The notes under the pieces were generated by a model, which was given only the letters and a program-made list of their open reading frames with translations, was not told the origin of the DNA and did not search any database. A program made the position numbers and the translations under genes. DNA of 64,000 nucleotides, taken from the NCBI RefSeq assembly GCF_007992715.1, contig NZ_BKAU01000001.1, positions 1,054,001 through 1,118,000 of the forward strand, in the 5' to 3' direction. Source of the stretch: Chitinophaga cymbidii (GTDB lineage: Bacteria; Bacteroidota; Bacteroidia; Chitinophagales; Chitinophagaceae). Shown here one piece after another: positions 8,447 to 17,124 of the stretch (within the stretch, counting starts at the first letter, position 1; each line of letters opens with the position of its first letter).

Positions 8447-9122
8447 CCGATGCCGGCCTTTGAGCCCGCTGCTGGTTTTCACAATTATCCTCACAAGCTT
8501 TGGATGTAAGTCCGCCGGGGATTATTTAAACGAAGCAAATAACCTTTCGGAGAAAGGGAAATATCAGGAAGCCATTTTACTGCTTGACAAGGCGATAGAA
8601 AAAGACAGCAAATATGTGGGGGCCTACATCAATCGTGGCGCGGATAAATCAGCACTCGGGGATTATACAGGTGCTATTCATGACTACCAGAAGGCGCTAT
8701 CAATTGATCCTGACAATACACTTGCGCTATTTAATACAGGTAACGATTATAAAAGACAGGAAGACTACCGGACGTCAATCAAATATTACAATAAAGCTTT
8801 TGATTCAAAAGGCGGGCCAGTACTATATTTCGATGCGAGACCAAACGATTTCGTTGATCTGACCGAATTTGATGTTGAGGGATGCGCAATACATTTTGAG
8901 CGGGGCATATCTTACTTCTATATTGATAGTCTTCAGCACGCTTTCAATGATTTACATGCGTCAATAAGCCAGAACTATATGATAGGGGATTGTCATTACT
9001 GGATTGGCTTCGTTTATTTAAAGACGGGACAACCAGATCTGGCCTGCGAGAGTTTCCTGAAATCAAAGCAATTGGGCAACAAAGACGCGGAGCAGGAATT
9101 AAAAAGATACTGCGGCAAATGA
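8409..9122 (+). CDS. TPR-repeat lipoprotein
   Basis: 237 residues. A hydrophobic N-terminal segment ends in a lipobox (ILTSFGC), followed by tetratricopeptide repeats: YLNEANNLSEKGKYQEAILL, AYINRGADKSALGDYTGAI, ALFNTGNDYKRQEDYRTSI and a later CHYWIGFVYLKTGQPDLAC. TPRs mediate protein-protein contacts; the lipid anchor places it on the periplasmic side of a membrane. The start is inside the 3' end of the GIY-YIG gene, and the first 25 or so residues before the hydrophobic core are unusually long for a lipoprotein signal, so a later non-ATG start is possible. It shares the AT-rich composition of its neighbour. The partner is unknown. Confidence 0.75.
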   Translation: MANYQDGIVSIFNRCRPLSPLLVFTIILTSFGCKSAGDYLNEANNLSEKGKYQEAILLLDKAIEKDSKYVGAYINRGADKSALGDYTGAIHDYQKALSIDPDNTLALFNTGNDYKRQEDYRTSIKYYNKAFDSKGGPVLYFDARPNDFVDLTEFDVEGCAIHFERGISYFYIDSLQHAFNDLHASISQNYMIGDCHYWIGFVYLKTGQPDLACESFLKSKQLGNKDAEQELKRYCGK

Positions 9123-9388
9123 TAACCGGGTTGAGGTAGTGTATGGGGCTTTGATCTCTATAGGATCGCTGAAGGATCACACCAGGCAAGGTGGACTTGA
9201 TGCGGAGATGATCTGTGGTTGATCTGAAGTTGAAAAATTGGGGAATAATGGGGCGAAGGAATATTAAGACAATAGAAAGCCTTCCGCAGCGAAGACTTGC
9301 AGCAGAAAATGAAAATATAATGTAAGGAGAATGTGGCTTTCAATAGATATATTAACTCATCTGAATACAGCTTTCTGGCGGAGATGGC

Positions 9389-10135
9389 CTATTCCCGCTG
9401 CACCACAGCTGGAGCTGGAAACAGTGACTGAAGCCGTTGCCGCAATACCAGCTCCTGCGGATGTGCCGCCTTGTGAAATATTTCCCCTGTTTTGGGTTCC
9501 ATCACAGCGATGATATCAGCGGCCAGGTACTTCCTGTTACCGGAAGGTTGCGCGCCGTACATGCCTCTTACCTGCATGGTCACTATCAGTGTTCCCTTAC
9601 CCGATACATCCACGTCCAGCGCCGCGCCTGCAAATGCCTCCCGCGGGTCCAGCATAATCAGGGCGGTTTCGGTGCCCACCACCCGGCGTTCCGCGAAGTT
9701 GATGCGGGCGGCGATCACTTTTACTTCCAGCCTGGTGACGCCTTTGAGCTGTGGCAATGTTTGCGGGGGAATGTGGAATATGCCGTTCCGGGAAAGCGTG
9801 GGCGCTTCCGTGAAAAACCGGTCTGTTCCCGTATGCTGATTGAACCGGAAACCTGCCAAAGGGGCGTTATTATTCCTGCCGGCTTCGATAAGAACTTTGT
9901 TTAACCGGTTGACGCGGCTGCCATCGAAACGAACATCCAGTTCGCTTGCGAATGCACTGCGAATAAGGCGCCCTTTTCTGCTGGCTGCGCCAAAGCCCAG
10001 GGCAGCCCGCCTGGTAGCCGCAGTCTGCCGGACGGTTTCCGGCATGCTGCGGAAGTAGTGTTTACCGTCACGGTAATAGCCGATCATATTGCCGGCTTTC
10101 CCCGTAAAGGTGAACAAAGAAGTTTGTCTTGCCAT
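9389..10135 (-). CDS. Uncharacterised protein, DUF6266-like N-terminus
   Basis: 248 residues, no signal peptide or membrane segment. I do not recognise it with confidence. The N-terminus (FTGKAGNMIGYYRDGKHYFR, then RQTAATRRAALGFGAASRKG) has the pattern of DUF6266-like proteins of Sphingobacteriia/Chitinophagia, where a glycine-rich G-x-x-G-N-x-x-G-Y segment is followed by R-Q-x-A-T and a basic helix. The middle and C-terminal parts look like beta strands (GVTRLEVKVIAARINF, GKGTLIVTMQVRGMYG). It stands alone on the minus strand between two plus-strand groups with about 230-260 non-coding bases on each side. Coding potential is supported by length and normal codon use; the long plus-strand frame opposite it looks like an antisense shadow. 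Confidence 0.6.
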   Translation of the reverse strand: MARQTSLFTFTGKAGNMIGYYRDGKHYFRSMPETVRQTAATRRAALGFGAASRKGRLIRSAFASELDVRFDGSRVNRLNKVLIEAGRNNNAPLAGFRFNQHTGTDRFFTEAPTLSRNGIFHIPPQTLPQLKGVTRLEVKVIAARINFAERRVVGTETALIMLDPREAFAGAALDVDVSGKGTLIVTMQVRGMYGAQPSGNRKYLAADIIAVMEPKTGEIFHKAAHPQELVLRQRLQSLFPAPAVVQRE

Positions 10136-10327
10136 AAAAATGTATTTAGATGAATAATAAATATAACATTACTTCCTGAAAGAAGGTTCGCGAAGCAATT
10201 ACCGGCTGTCGAAGGCCGGCAAACCGGAGCATAGAAAATGTTCAACGGCCGGCTATCCGGTATTGAATAACGGTCAATGCCGGTCGAATGGGGTTTGGAA
10301 AATTTCGAAAGTCTATGAACAGGCTCC

Positions 10328-10361
10328 TTAACTTTAAGTTAACCTGCCAAAACTACCTTCG
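10328..10361 (+). promoter_or_regulatory. Palindrome and -7-like element before the ECF sigma gene
   Basis: TTAACTT-T-AAGTTAA (10328-10342) is a perfect palindrome. It is followed 11 bases later by TACCTTCG (10354-10361), one mismatch from the Bacteroidota -7 box TAnnTTTG, which ends seven bases before the ATG at 10369. If used, the transcript would be almost leaderless and the palindrome would sit where the -33 element belongs, so a bound protein would control initiation directly. Confidence 0.4.
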
Positions 10362-10368
10362 CACCACA

Positions 10369-10998
10369 ATGCATCCACCTGATACCTTTTCTTCCTTCAC
10401 CGATGCTGAACTGGTCGGACTGATGCAATCAGGCCATGAAAGCGCCTTTGCGGCAATATATGACCGCTACTGGGAGCAGCTGTACGTCAGCGCGGGAAAG
10501 CGGCTGGGCAATATTATGGTCACACAGGATATTGTGCAGGATATCATGGAAAGCATCTGGATAAAGCGGCACGCCCTTACCACTCAAAACGGGTCGCTGG
10601 CGCCCTACCTGTTTACCTTGCTGAAATACCGCGTCATAGATACGCTCGCGAATACACGAAAACAGGAGGTTTGCTATCATGCCTTTGGTCAGCTGCTGGC
10701 CTTGCAGGAGCAGCGCATCCTGGAGGGGTTGATATCAAAAGAACTGCAGGCGCACATCGATCTCGAAATCTCCGCAATGGCCGCCAACATGCAGAAAGTG
10801 ATACGGCTCAGCCGCGAAGAAGGAAATTCCGTGGCTGAAATAGCGCTCCTTTTATCCTTATCTGAGCAAACCGTCCGTAACCTGCTGTCGCAGGCTGTTA
10901 AAAGACTGAAGGTTTGCGTAGAACGGTTTTACAGCGACCAGCCCTCGCAGGCGCCATCCGCTTTCATCGCCGCTACGATCGTTTTCCTCGGCCTGTAA
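10369..10998 (+). CDS. ECF sigma factor (FecI-like) of a TonB-receptor operon
   Basis: 209 residues from the ATG at 10369 (MHPPDTFSSFTDAELVG); upstream in-frame starts would include the promoter palindrome. Region 2 is at about 10-85 (ESAFAAIYDRYWEQLYVSAGKRLGN, then DIVQDIMESIWIKR) and region 4 at about 125-185 (VIRLSREEGNSVAEIALLLS, LSEQTVRNLLSQAVKRLK). The protein ends in a short hydrophobic tail (FIAATIVFLGL) often seen in Bacteroidota sigma factors of this type. The gene order sigma, FecR, receptor with STN domain indicates cell-surface signalling: ligand binding at the receptor is passed through FecR to release this sigma, which activates the receptor operon. Confidence 0.88.
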   Translation: MHPPDTFSSFTDAELVGLMQSGHESAFAAIYDRYWEQLYVSAGKRLGNIMVTQDIVQDIMESIWIKRHALTTQNGSLAPYLFTLLKYRVIDTLANTRKQEVCYHAFGQLLALQEQRILEGLISKELQAHIDLEISAMAANMQKVIRLSREEGNSVAEIALLLSLSEQTVRNLLSQAVKRLKVCVERFYSDQPSQAPSAFIAATIVFLGL

Positions 10999-11054
10999 TG
11001 ATTGTTTACAATTTGGTAACACCCGTCAGAAGTATAAAATCTCTCTTTCGGCAG

Positions 11055-11079
11055 TAATAGTACTGAACACGTACTATTA
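11055..11079 (+). other. Nine-base inverted repeat that ends on the fecR start codon
   Basis: TAATAGTAC (11055-11063) and GTACTATTA (11071-11079) are perfect complements around TGAACAC. The last base of the right arm is the A of the fecR ATG. As RNA the hairpin would cover the translation-initiation region, so fecR could be expressed poorly unless ribosomes from the sigma gene or another factor open it. As DNA it could be an operator instead. Confidence 0.5.
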
Positions 11080-12053
11080 TGAATTTCTTTCAGCAAATAT
11101 TCAGGCGCTATCAGCAAAATACTTCCGGCCGGCAGGAAAAGGAACTGGTAGACCGCTGGTATGACGCTACCGGCGATATGCAGCGCCCCGACTGGATGAA
11201 CGAAGAACATACCCGGCAGCTAAAGGAAAGCACCTGGCAGCAGGTCACGGCCAATCTCGGGCTGGAAACCTCCACCACCCGGACTACCCGCATCCGCCGG
11301 ATGCGCCCGATTGCCCGGTACGCAGCCACAGCCGCGATCACCGGCCTGGGCATATGGGGAATGGTGCAATACTTCTCAAAGCCTTCCCGCCAGCATACCG
11401 CGCAGCCCACATTCACCACATTCCTGGCCGGGCCGGGCACACAAAAGCATATCACGCTGCCGGACGGAACGGAAATATGGCTGAACAACGGCTCCTCCCT
11501 GCAGGTAAGGAACACCTCCAACAACGATACCACCCGCGAAGTATGGCTCACCGAAGGCGAAGCCTACTTCGAAGTGGCAAAAGACCTCAGCAAACCTTTT
11601 ATCGTGCATGTGGATTCCCTGCAAACCCGGGTGCTGGGCACCGCATTCAATATCCGGGCATACCGGGAGCTTTCAAAGCTGCAGGTGGCCGTAACAGAAG
11701 GCCGGGTACAGGTGGGATACAATACAAATGTGCTGGACACCCTTACGCGAAACATGCAACTCGACTACCACCCGGCTACCGGCGAGTTTTCTATTGTTCA
11801 CAGAGAATCGTCAGGACAGAATGGCTGGCGGGATGGCCGCTTTGTGCTGGACAGAGCGGACTTTAACGAGCTGGCCCTGCGGATAAGGTTGAGGTACGGC
11901 GCCGTATTGAACAGCAAAAACGAACGCATCAGGCATACTGCCTTTTCAGCCAGCTTTCAGGCGGGCGCCTCGCTGGAAAGCGTGCTCGAAACCCTGTGCG
12001 CTTTATACAACACCCGCTATTCCATCGAAAGAGATACGCTTATTATTCACTAA
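11079..12053 (+). CDS. FecR-family anti-sigma / signal transducer
   Basis: 324 residues. A short cytoplasmic N-terminal helical part (1-70, sigma binding) precedes one transmembrane segment (about 84-101, ARYAATAAITGLGIWGMVQY). The periplasmic FecR domain (115-210) carries the family pattern LPDGTEIWLNNGSSLQ, EVWLTEGEAYFEVAKD and VLGTAFNIRAY, followed by a C-terminal DUF4974-like half (RFVLDRADFNELALRIRLRY) that contacts the receptor's STN domain. It keeps the ECF sigma inactive until the receptor signals. It starts 80 bases after the sigma gene behind a start-codon hairpin and is followed by another hairpin before the receptor. Confidence 0.92.
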   Translation: MNFFQQIFRRYQQNTSGRQEKELVDRWYDATGDMQRPDWMNEEHTRQLKESTWQQVTANLGLETSTTRTTRIRRMRPIARYAATAAITGLGIWGMVQYFSKPSRQHTAQPTFTTFLAGPGTQKHITLPDGTEIWLNNGSSLQVRNTSNNDTTREVWLTEGEAYFEVAKDLSKPFIVHVDSLQTRVLGTAFNIRAYRELSKLQVAVTEGRVQVGYNTNVLDTLTRNMQLDYHPATGEFSIVHRESSGQNGWRDGRFVLDRADFNELALRIRLRYGAVLNSKNERIRHTAFSASFQAGASLESVLETLCALYNTRYSIERDTLIIH

Positions 12054-12057
12054 AAAA

Positions 12058-12079
12058 CTGTCCCGTTGGAGCGGGACAG
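12058..12079 (+). other. Strong hairpin between fecR and receptor
   Basis: CTGTCCCG (12058-12065) and CGGGACAG (12072-12079) pair perfectly around a six-base loop, four bases after the fecR stop. No T tract follows, so it is not a classical terminator. A similar hairpin stands between fecR and SusC at 43207-43233. Likely roles are RNA processing or attenuation separating low regulator from high receptor expression. Confidence 0.5.
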
Positions 12080-12130
12080 CAGGATCGCCATTGGGAGATG
12101 GCAATTGTTCTATTCAAACAGTATAAAAGT

Positions 12131-15100
12131 ATGAAAAAAACTGTACAGTGTAGTACCGGGAAACGGTGCGCCGGCGGCAAGTCTGTGCTGCTGGCAATGG
12201 TGCTGCTGCTTTCCTGCATCGGAAGCTACGCACAAGGGGTGTTAAACAAACGGATCTCGGCGGATTTCCCCGCGGCTTCCCTGATCCAGCGATTAAAAGC
12301 GCTGCAGCAGCAATCCGGCGTTACCATCGCTTTTGATGAAAAGGAAATCGGCGCCATGCGGTTGCCGGCGGCGAAATTCAGCAATGCCGAACTGAAAGAA
12401 GTCATGCAGCAAACGCTGGCCCATACTTCCTTCAGCTGGAAGCAGGCGGGAACATCTGTGGTAGTGATCGCCAGGCCCGGCGCTGCTTCCGGTGCGGCCG
12501 CGCACACTGAACCGGGCAGCATCGCCGGTAAGATCATCGATGGTAAAGGCACAGCATTACCTTTCGCCACCGTCAAAATTTTACAAAGCGGCAAAGCGGT
12601 GTTAAGTAATGCGGAGGGCCTTTACAAGCTCAACCTGCCGCCGGGCACCTATACCATTGAAGTCAGTTACACCGGTTACCAGTCGAAACGCATTACCGGC
12701 ATACAAGTGAAGGAAGGCAAGGCAACCGCGCTGGACATCGTATTGCCGCAATCCACCAAAACGCTGGGCACGGTAGTGATATCGTCCACCTACAACAGAG
12801 CCTCTGTGGAAGGGCACTATACCCGGCAGAAGAACGCCGCCACGGTAACGGACGGCATCAGCGCCGAGCAGATCGCACGCACGCCGGACAACGACATGGG
12901 GCAGGCGCTTAGAAGGGTTTCAGGTTTGACAACGGTGGATAACAAAACCGTGATCGTACGCGGTATGTCTGACCGCTACAACCAGGCCATGCTGGATGGC
13001 GTGGTGATCCCCAGCACTTCCATGAATAAAAGGAATTTTTCTTTCGACATCATCCCCGTGGAAATGGTGAGCAACGTAGTGGTGAATAAAACCGCCACAC
13101 CGGATATGAGTTCCGAATTCTCCGGCGGCCAGGTGTCCATCAATACGCTGGACATCCCCACACAGAATTTCACCACCATCACCATCGGCACCGGCGGCAA
13201 CAGCCAGACCACCGGTAAGGATTTTTACCGGCTTGGTGAACGCCACAACAGCGAGTACTTTGGCTTCTTCGACAAATCCGCCAGGAAACCCGAAGGCTTA
13301 TTGCCCTGGTACTGGAACAATGATGCCATTCAACTGGACGCCCCTCCCGGCACCAGCAACGATCCGGTGCTGGACGACTGGAGCCTGAACCACGAACGCC
13401 CGGATCTGAAATATAATGATCTCGATGCGATCGCACAGTCCCGGAAGCTGGATAACGCCGCCCTGAAAACAGTAAAATATACCGGAGCGCCCAACCAGAA
13501 CTACCGCGTGGCATTGGGCCGCGTGTACAACCTGAAGAATGACATGAAGTTCGGCTTTTCCGCCAGCGCCAACCTGCGCAACGAGCAGAACATCGTTCAT
13601 TTCAATAATGTGCGTGGACAGGAATTTACAAAAAGCTATATAGACAGTACAAAATACGGACAGAACGGAGCAGGGACCTCTTACCGCTTCAACAGCAGCA
13701 GCGGGTTAGTGGGCAACCTGGGGCTTCAGGGGAAAAACTTCAAGGTGGCGCTGAAAAATATGTACGCCCGTACCTATAGTGATAATTACAATGAGTCCGT
13801 ACGCCTTGATTACAGGGACGAAACGAACCCGATGCGGAAAGAATTGTACCAGTTGCCGGAAGCCATGTCTCTCCAGCAACACCAACTCACCGGTGAATAC
13901 CAACTGCCCGGAGGCATCCGGTTCGATGGCCTTTTGGCTTATAACAAGATCAGGCAGGAGATACTGGACGAAAGAAAGCTGCAATACCGGCTTACCGCCC
14001 AGGTTGGCAATGAATATTATTTCCAAAGCCCCAATTTGCTGACCCATTCCGGATGGTCCAACAATACCGTGGCGCTGGACTCCAGGATGTGGACCGGCAT
14101 CAATGAACAGGATTATAACTGGGCGGCTAATTTTTCGAGACCATTCGGCATGGGAACTGCACTGACAACGGTTGTCAAGCTCGGTTACCAGGGCTGGACG
14201 AAAAAGCGCGAACTTGATGTATTCCGGATGCTGCCGATGACAAGATCCGCAAAAGCCGGCGAGATCCTGGAAAATATCCAGATGCCTTATGAGGTGCTGA
14301 TGGACCCCGCCAATGTGGGAGCGGGTACCAACCAGGCTTACTACTATGCGGAGAATATCGGTGGAAGGGCCTTCAACGGCAGCATGAACAATCACTCCAT
14401 ATACCTGATGGCCGATCAAAAACTGTTTAATAAACTGAGGCTGGTGTATGGCGCAAGACTGGAATATTATGACCTCAGCAACCGGCAGGCTGAATTGTTG
14501 AAGCGCCGGTATGGCAACGACATCCCTGATTACCTGGATTTCCAGGAAGAAACCAGAGAGCAGGACTGGCAATTACTGCCGTCCATCAACGCGACCTACA
14601 GCTTTACCAATACATTGAATCTCCGGGCCAGCTATTCCAAAACCGCTATACGGCCGGATTTCCGGGAAACCTCTTTCTTCGGTTTTTATGATTACGAGCT
14701 GGATGCCAACGTATCCGGGCAGGATGTAGTGTCTTCCATGGTAGATAACGTGGACCTCCGCCTGGAATGGTACCCCAGTCCCGGCGAGATCATTTCGCTG
14801 ACCGGGTACTACAAGTATCTTGATAAACCGATCGAACTGGTCAATAATCCTTCCTTTCAGGATGGCAACTACTACGTTTATGCCAACATGGCTGCTGCCA
14901 GGAACTACGGCCTCGAAATGGAGCTGCGCAAGAACCTTTCCTTCATTGCCGACAGGTCATGGCTGGCAGACCTGTTCATCTATGCGAATGGAACGCTGCT
15001 GAAATCGCAGGTCGATTATGAAGGGCCCTGGGAGTTCAGAACGGTGAATGGTGTCATTGAAAGATACAAAGAACGGGTTCCGGGCATGGACCGTCCGCTG

Positions 15101-15505
15101 ATCGGACAATCGCCCTGGCTGCTGAACATTGGCATCGGGTATTGGGGAGAGTATTTTGGCGCAACGGCGAGTTACAATCATCGGGGATACCGCTCCAATC
15201 TGATCATGAAAGACCCGAACGCCATTGAATTTGAACTGGCCCCCAGGCTGCTGGATTTCCAGTTGTATGGAAGGTTCCTGAAGAAAAAGCTGGAAGTCAA
15301 GATCAATGCGGCCAACCTGTTGAATGAATGGACCCGCTACTATGTGAACGCAAAAGCATACGAGTATGTGAACGACAACAGCGGTCAACCCAAGTACAAC
15401 CTGGTAAAAGGCAATAACGGTTATAAAAAAGAAGATGGCGACCTGATCATGTATCGCAGGCAGGAAGGGCTCCGCTTCAGCATCTCTGCTACTTACAAGT
15501 TTTAG
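12131..15505 (+). CDS. TonB-dependent receptor with STN signalling domain
   Basis: 1124 residues from the ATG at 12131 (MKKTVQCSTGKRC); the open frame extends upstream into fecR but without a plausible signal. The signal peptide ends at CIGSYAQG. STN domain about 36-105 (ASLIQRLKALQQQSGVTIAF), carboxypeptidase-regulatory domain about 131-215, plug about 235-350 (PDNDMGQALRRVSGLTTVDN, VIVRGMSDRYNQAMLDGVVI) and a beta-barrel ending in aromatic YKF. The plug lacks the SusC box and no SusD follows, so this is not a classical SusC. The partner is the lipoprotein gene 21 bases downstream. Ligand unknown: siderophore, peptide or other cargo are all possible. Expression should depend on the ECF/FecR pair upstream. 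Confidence 0.88.
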   Translation: MKKTVQCSTGKRCAGGKSVLLAMVLLLSCIGSYAQGVLNKRISADFPAASLIQRLKALQQQSGVTIAFDEKEIGAMRLPAAKFSNAELKEVMQQTLAHTSFSWKQAGTSVVVIARPGAASGAAAHTEPGSIAGKIIDGKGTALPFATVKILQSGKAVLSNAEGLYKLNLPPGTYTIEVSYTGYQSKRITGIQVKEGKATALDIVLPQSTKTLGTVVISSTYNRASVEGHYTRQKNAATVTDGISAEQIARTPDNDMGQALRRVSGLTTVDNKTVIVRGMSDRYNQAMLDGVVIPSTSMNKRNFSFDIIPVEMVSNVVVNKTATPDMSSEFSGGQVSINTLDIPTQNFTTITIGTGGNSQTTGKDFYRLGERHNSEYFGFFDKSARKPEGLLPWYWNNDAIQLDAPPGTSNDPVLDDWSLNHERPDLKYNDLDAIAQSRKLDNAALKTVKYTGAPNQNYRVALGRVYNLKNDMKFGFSASANLRNEQNIVHFNNVRGQEFTKSYIDSTKYGQNGAGTSYRFNSSSGLVGNLGLQGKNFKVALKNMYARTYSDNYNESVRLDYRDETNPMRKELYQLPEAMSLQQHQLTGEYQLPGGIRFDGLLAYNKIRQEILDERKLQYRLTAQVGNEYYFQSPNLLTHSGWSNNTVALDSRMWTGINEQDYNWAANFSRPFGMGTALTTVVKLGYQGWTKKRELDVFRMLPMTRSAKAGEILENIQMPYEVLMDPANVGAGTNQAYYYAENIGGRAFNGSMNNHSIYLMADQKLFNKLRLVYGARLEYYDLSNRQAELLKRRYGNDIPDYLDFQEETREQDWQLLPSINATYSFTNTLNLRASYSKTAIRPDFRETSFFGFYDYELDANVSGQDVVSSMVDNVDLRLEWYPSPGEIISLTGYYKYLDKPIELVNNPSFQDGNYYVYANMAAARNYGLEMELRKNLSFIADRSWLADLFIYANGTLLKSQVDYEGPWEFRTVNGVIERYKERVPGMDRPLIGQSPWLLNIGIGYWGEYFGATASYNHRGYRSNLIMKDPNAIEFELAPRLLDFQLYGRFLKKKLEVKINAANLLNEWTRYYVNAKAYEYVNDNSGQPKYNLVKGNNGYKKEDGDLIMYRRQEGLRFSISATYKF

Positions 15506-15526
15506 TCATTGTTAAAATTCCGATCT

Positions 15527-16366
15527 ATGTACAACAACATAAAAAATACTTTCCGTTCCCTGCTGCTGGCAGCTGCACTGGGCGCATGTCAGAAAGCGGA
15601 ACCGGTGGAAACCTGGACAGATTTTGTAGATGTATCTTTTGATGCAAGCCGGGTTGCACTGGCCAATAGCGGACAGGGCATCTTCATCGCCGCAAAGTAT
15701 AACGGGTATCCTATCAAGTGGGACCTCAGTCAAAAAAAAATCAAGGTAGTGGAAGGAGAAGGAAAGTTTGAGTTTTATGATATCCGGACGGGGGAAACCG
15801 TGGCCGAGAAGACGATTGACGTAAAATCCGGAACAGCTGATGAATACATCCTGTTTCAACCTACGCTTGCATCGCCCGTCAGCTTTATCGACCCCAGGGC
15901 CCTGGATAACGAAACCGCCCCGCCGCCGGGGCATATAAAGCTGAAAGTCTCCAATTACGCGCAGGACCTGATCCCTTTCAACAAGGTAGATGTAAAAATG
16001 TATATTATGTATTACGACCAGGACTTTAATGAGATCAGGCACGAAGTGGGTATGATACGTGATATCGGAAATTCCGTAGATGAAGGAGATTACCACATTC
16101 TCCCGGATGGCGTTCCTGACGGGATCAGCGACTACGCGTACGTATTCGAATTTATGGACAGCGAAACCGGCGCACCGCTGCTCAACCATGGCGGCACGCC
16201 TTACTCCAACTACGGGTTCATGCCGGTATATCTTTCCCCTGCGCCGGAAAAGCATATCTTTTCCGTGTACCTGAACACTATAAAAGCCTGGGGGGAAACG
16301 CCGGTCTTCATCAGGAAGGGAGAAGATTTTTATGAAATAGCGGTGAACATCCTTAATTACAAATAA
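15527..16366 (+). CDS. Receptor-associated lipoprotein of unknown family
   Basis: 279 residues from the ATG at 15527; a TTG 18 bases earlier is less likely. The N-terminus is a lipoprotein signal (SLLLAAALGAC). The rest reads as beta-rich with a possible immunoglobulin-like first half (SFDASRVALANSGQGIFIAA, VVEGEGKFEFYDIRTGETV) and a second half with EVGMIRDIGNSVDEGDYHIL and GGTPYSNYGFMPVYL. I do not recognise a named domain. It occupies the place of SusD in this receptor operon, so it may be a surface ligand-binding lipoprotein that delivers cargo to the barrel; that is inference from position. A clear terminator 30 bases after it closes the operon. Confidence 0.7.
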   Translation: MYNNIKNTFRSLLLAAALGACQKAEPVETWTDFVDVSFDASRVALANSGQGIFIAAKYNGYPIKWDLSQKKIKVVEGEGKFEFYDIRTGETVAEKTIDVKSGTADEYILFQPTLASPVSFIDPRALDNETAPPPGHIKLKVSNYAQDLIPFNKVDVKMYIMYYDQDFNEIRHEVGMIRDIGNSVDEGDYHILPDGVPDGISDYAYVFEFMDSETGAPLLNHGGTPYSNYGFMPVYLSPAPEKHIFSVYLNTIKAWGETPVFIRKGEDFYEIAVNILNYK

Positions 16367-16395
16367 CATCCCGTCATACCTGTGAAATAACAAAG

Positions 16396-16426
16396 GCCGG
16401 TAAAGCGTATGTTTTACCGGCTTTTT
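16396..16426 (+). terminator. Rho-independent terminator of the sigma/FecR/receptor operon
   Basis: GCCGGTAAA (16396-16404) pairs perfectly with TTTACCGGC (16413-16421), loop of eight bases, followed by TTTTT (16422-16426). It lies 30 bases after the lipoprotein stop. Confidence 0.85.
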
Positions 16427-16509
16427 GCATAATTAGCCAATTTGTCGTAAAAGACCCCTCACAATGTCATATTCAACCGCTATGGTTGTGAAAACCTATC
16501 ATTACTTTT

Positions 16510-17124
16510 ATGAAACAGCATCATAAAATGGGAAGCCTGAAACTACTAATGCAAATATCTGTTGACGGATATGTCGGAGGCCCGGAGGGTGACCTCGACT
16601 GGCGGACATGGAACTATGACGACCAGTTAAAAGCGTTCGCGGATAACCTGCGCGATAGCTGCGACATCATTCTCCTCGGCAGAAAAATGGCAACTGTTTT
16701 TATTCCACATTTCGAAGAAACGGTGAACGATCTGCAAGCTCAAAATGGCGACAAGACATTGGATGAAAAGTTTGCATACGCGAACCGGATGGTCAGCATG
16801 TCAAAAATTGTTTTCAGCAAAACAATGGCATCAATTGATGGAAAAAATGCTGTTGTGGAAAACGGCGACCTTGCAACTGCCATTCAAAACCTCAAAAGCA
16901 AAGAAGGTAAAGACATGATCGTGTATGGCGGTGCGGGATTCGTTTCCTCGCTCATCAAAGAAGGATTGATTGACGAGTTCAACTTTTTTGTCAACCCGGT
17001 GATGATCAACAAAGGTCTGAGGATTTTTGATTTGCTTGAACACCGGCAAAAACTGTCCCTGATAAATGCAACGCCTTATGCGTGCGGAATTGCAGTTCTA
17101 ACATTTAAACTCAATCAGTCATGA
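16510..17124 (+). CDS. Dihydrofolate-reductase-like (RibD C-terminal domain) family protein
   Basis: 204 residues. The family pattern is a Rossmann-like reductase core: LLMQISVDGYVGGPEGDLDW at the N-terminus, IILLGRKMATVF in the middle and DMIVYGGAGFVSSLIKEGLIDEFNFFVNPV at the NADPH-binding end. These stand-alone RibD-C proteins resemble DHFR and the riboflavin reductase domain but mostly have no proven substrate. The start at 16510 has an alternative six codons later (MGSLKLL). The stop overlaps the next start (ATGA at 17121). The DNA is more AT-rich than the flanks. Confidence 0.85.
   Translation: MKQHHKMGSLKLLMQISVDGYVGGPEGDLDWRTWNYDDQLKAFADNLRDSCDIILLGRKMATVFIPHFEETVNDLQAQNGDKTLDEKFAYANRMVSMSKIVFSKTMASIDGKNAVVENGDLATAIQNLKSKEGKDMIVYGGAGFVSSLIKEGLIDEFNFFVNPVMINKGLRIFDLLEHRQKLSLINATPYACGIAVLTFKLNQS

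Noticed and set aside
16474..16488. CAACC-GCTAT-GGTTG inverted repeat before the first reductase-like gene
   Set aside because: Five pairs only; not above chance.
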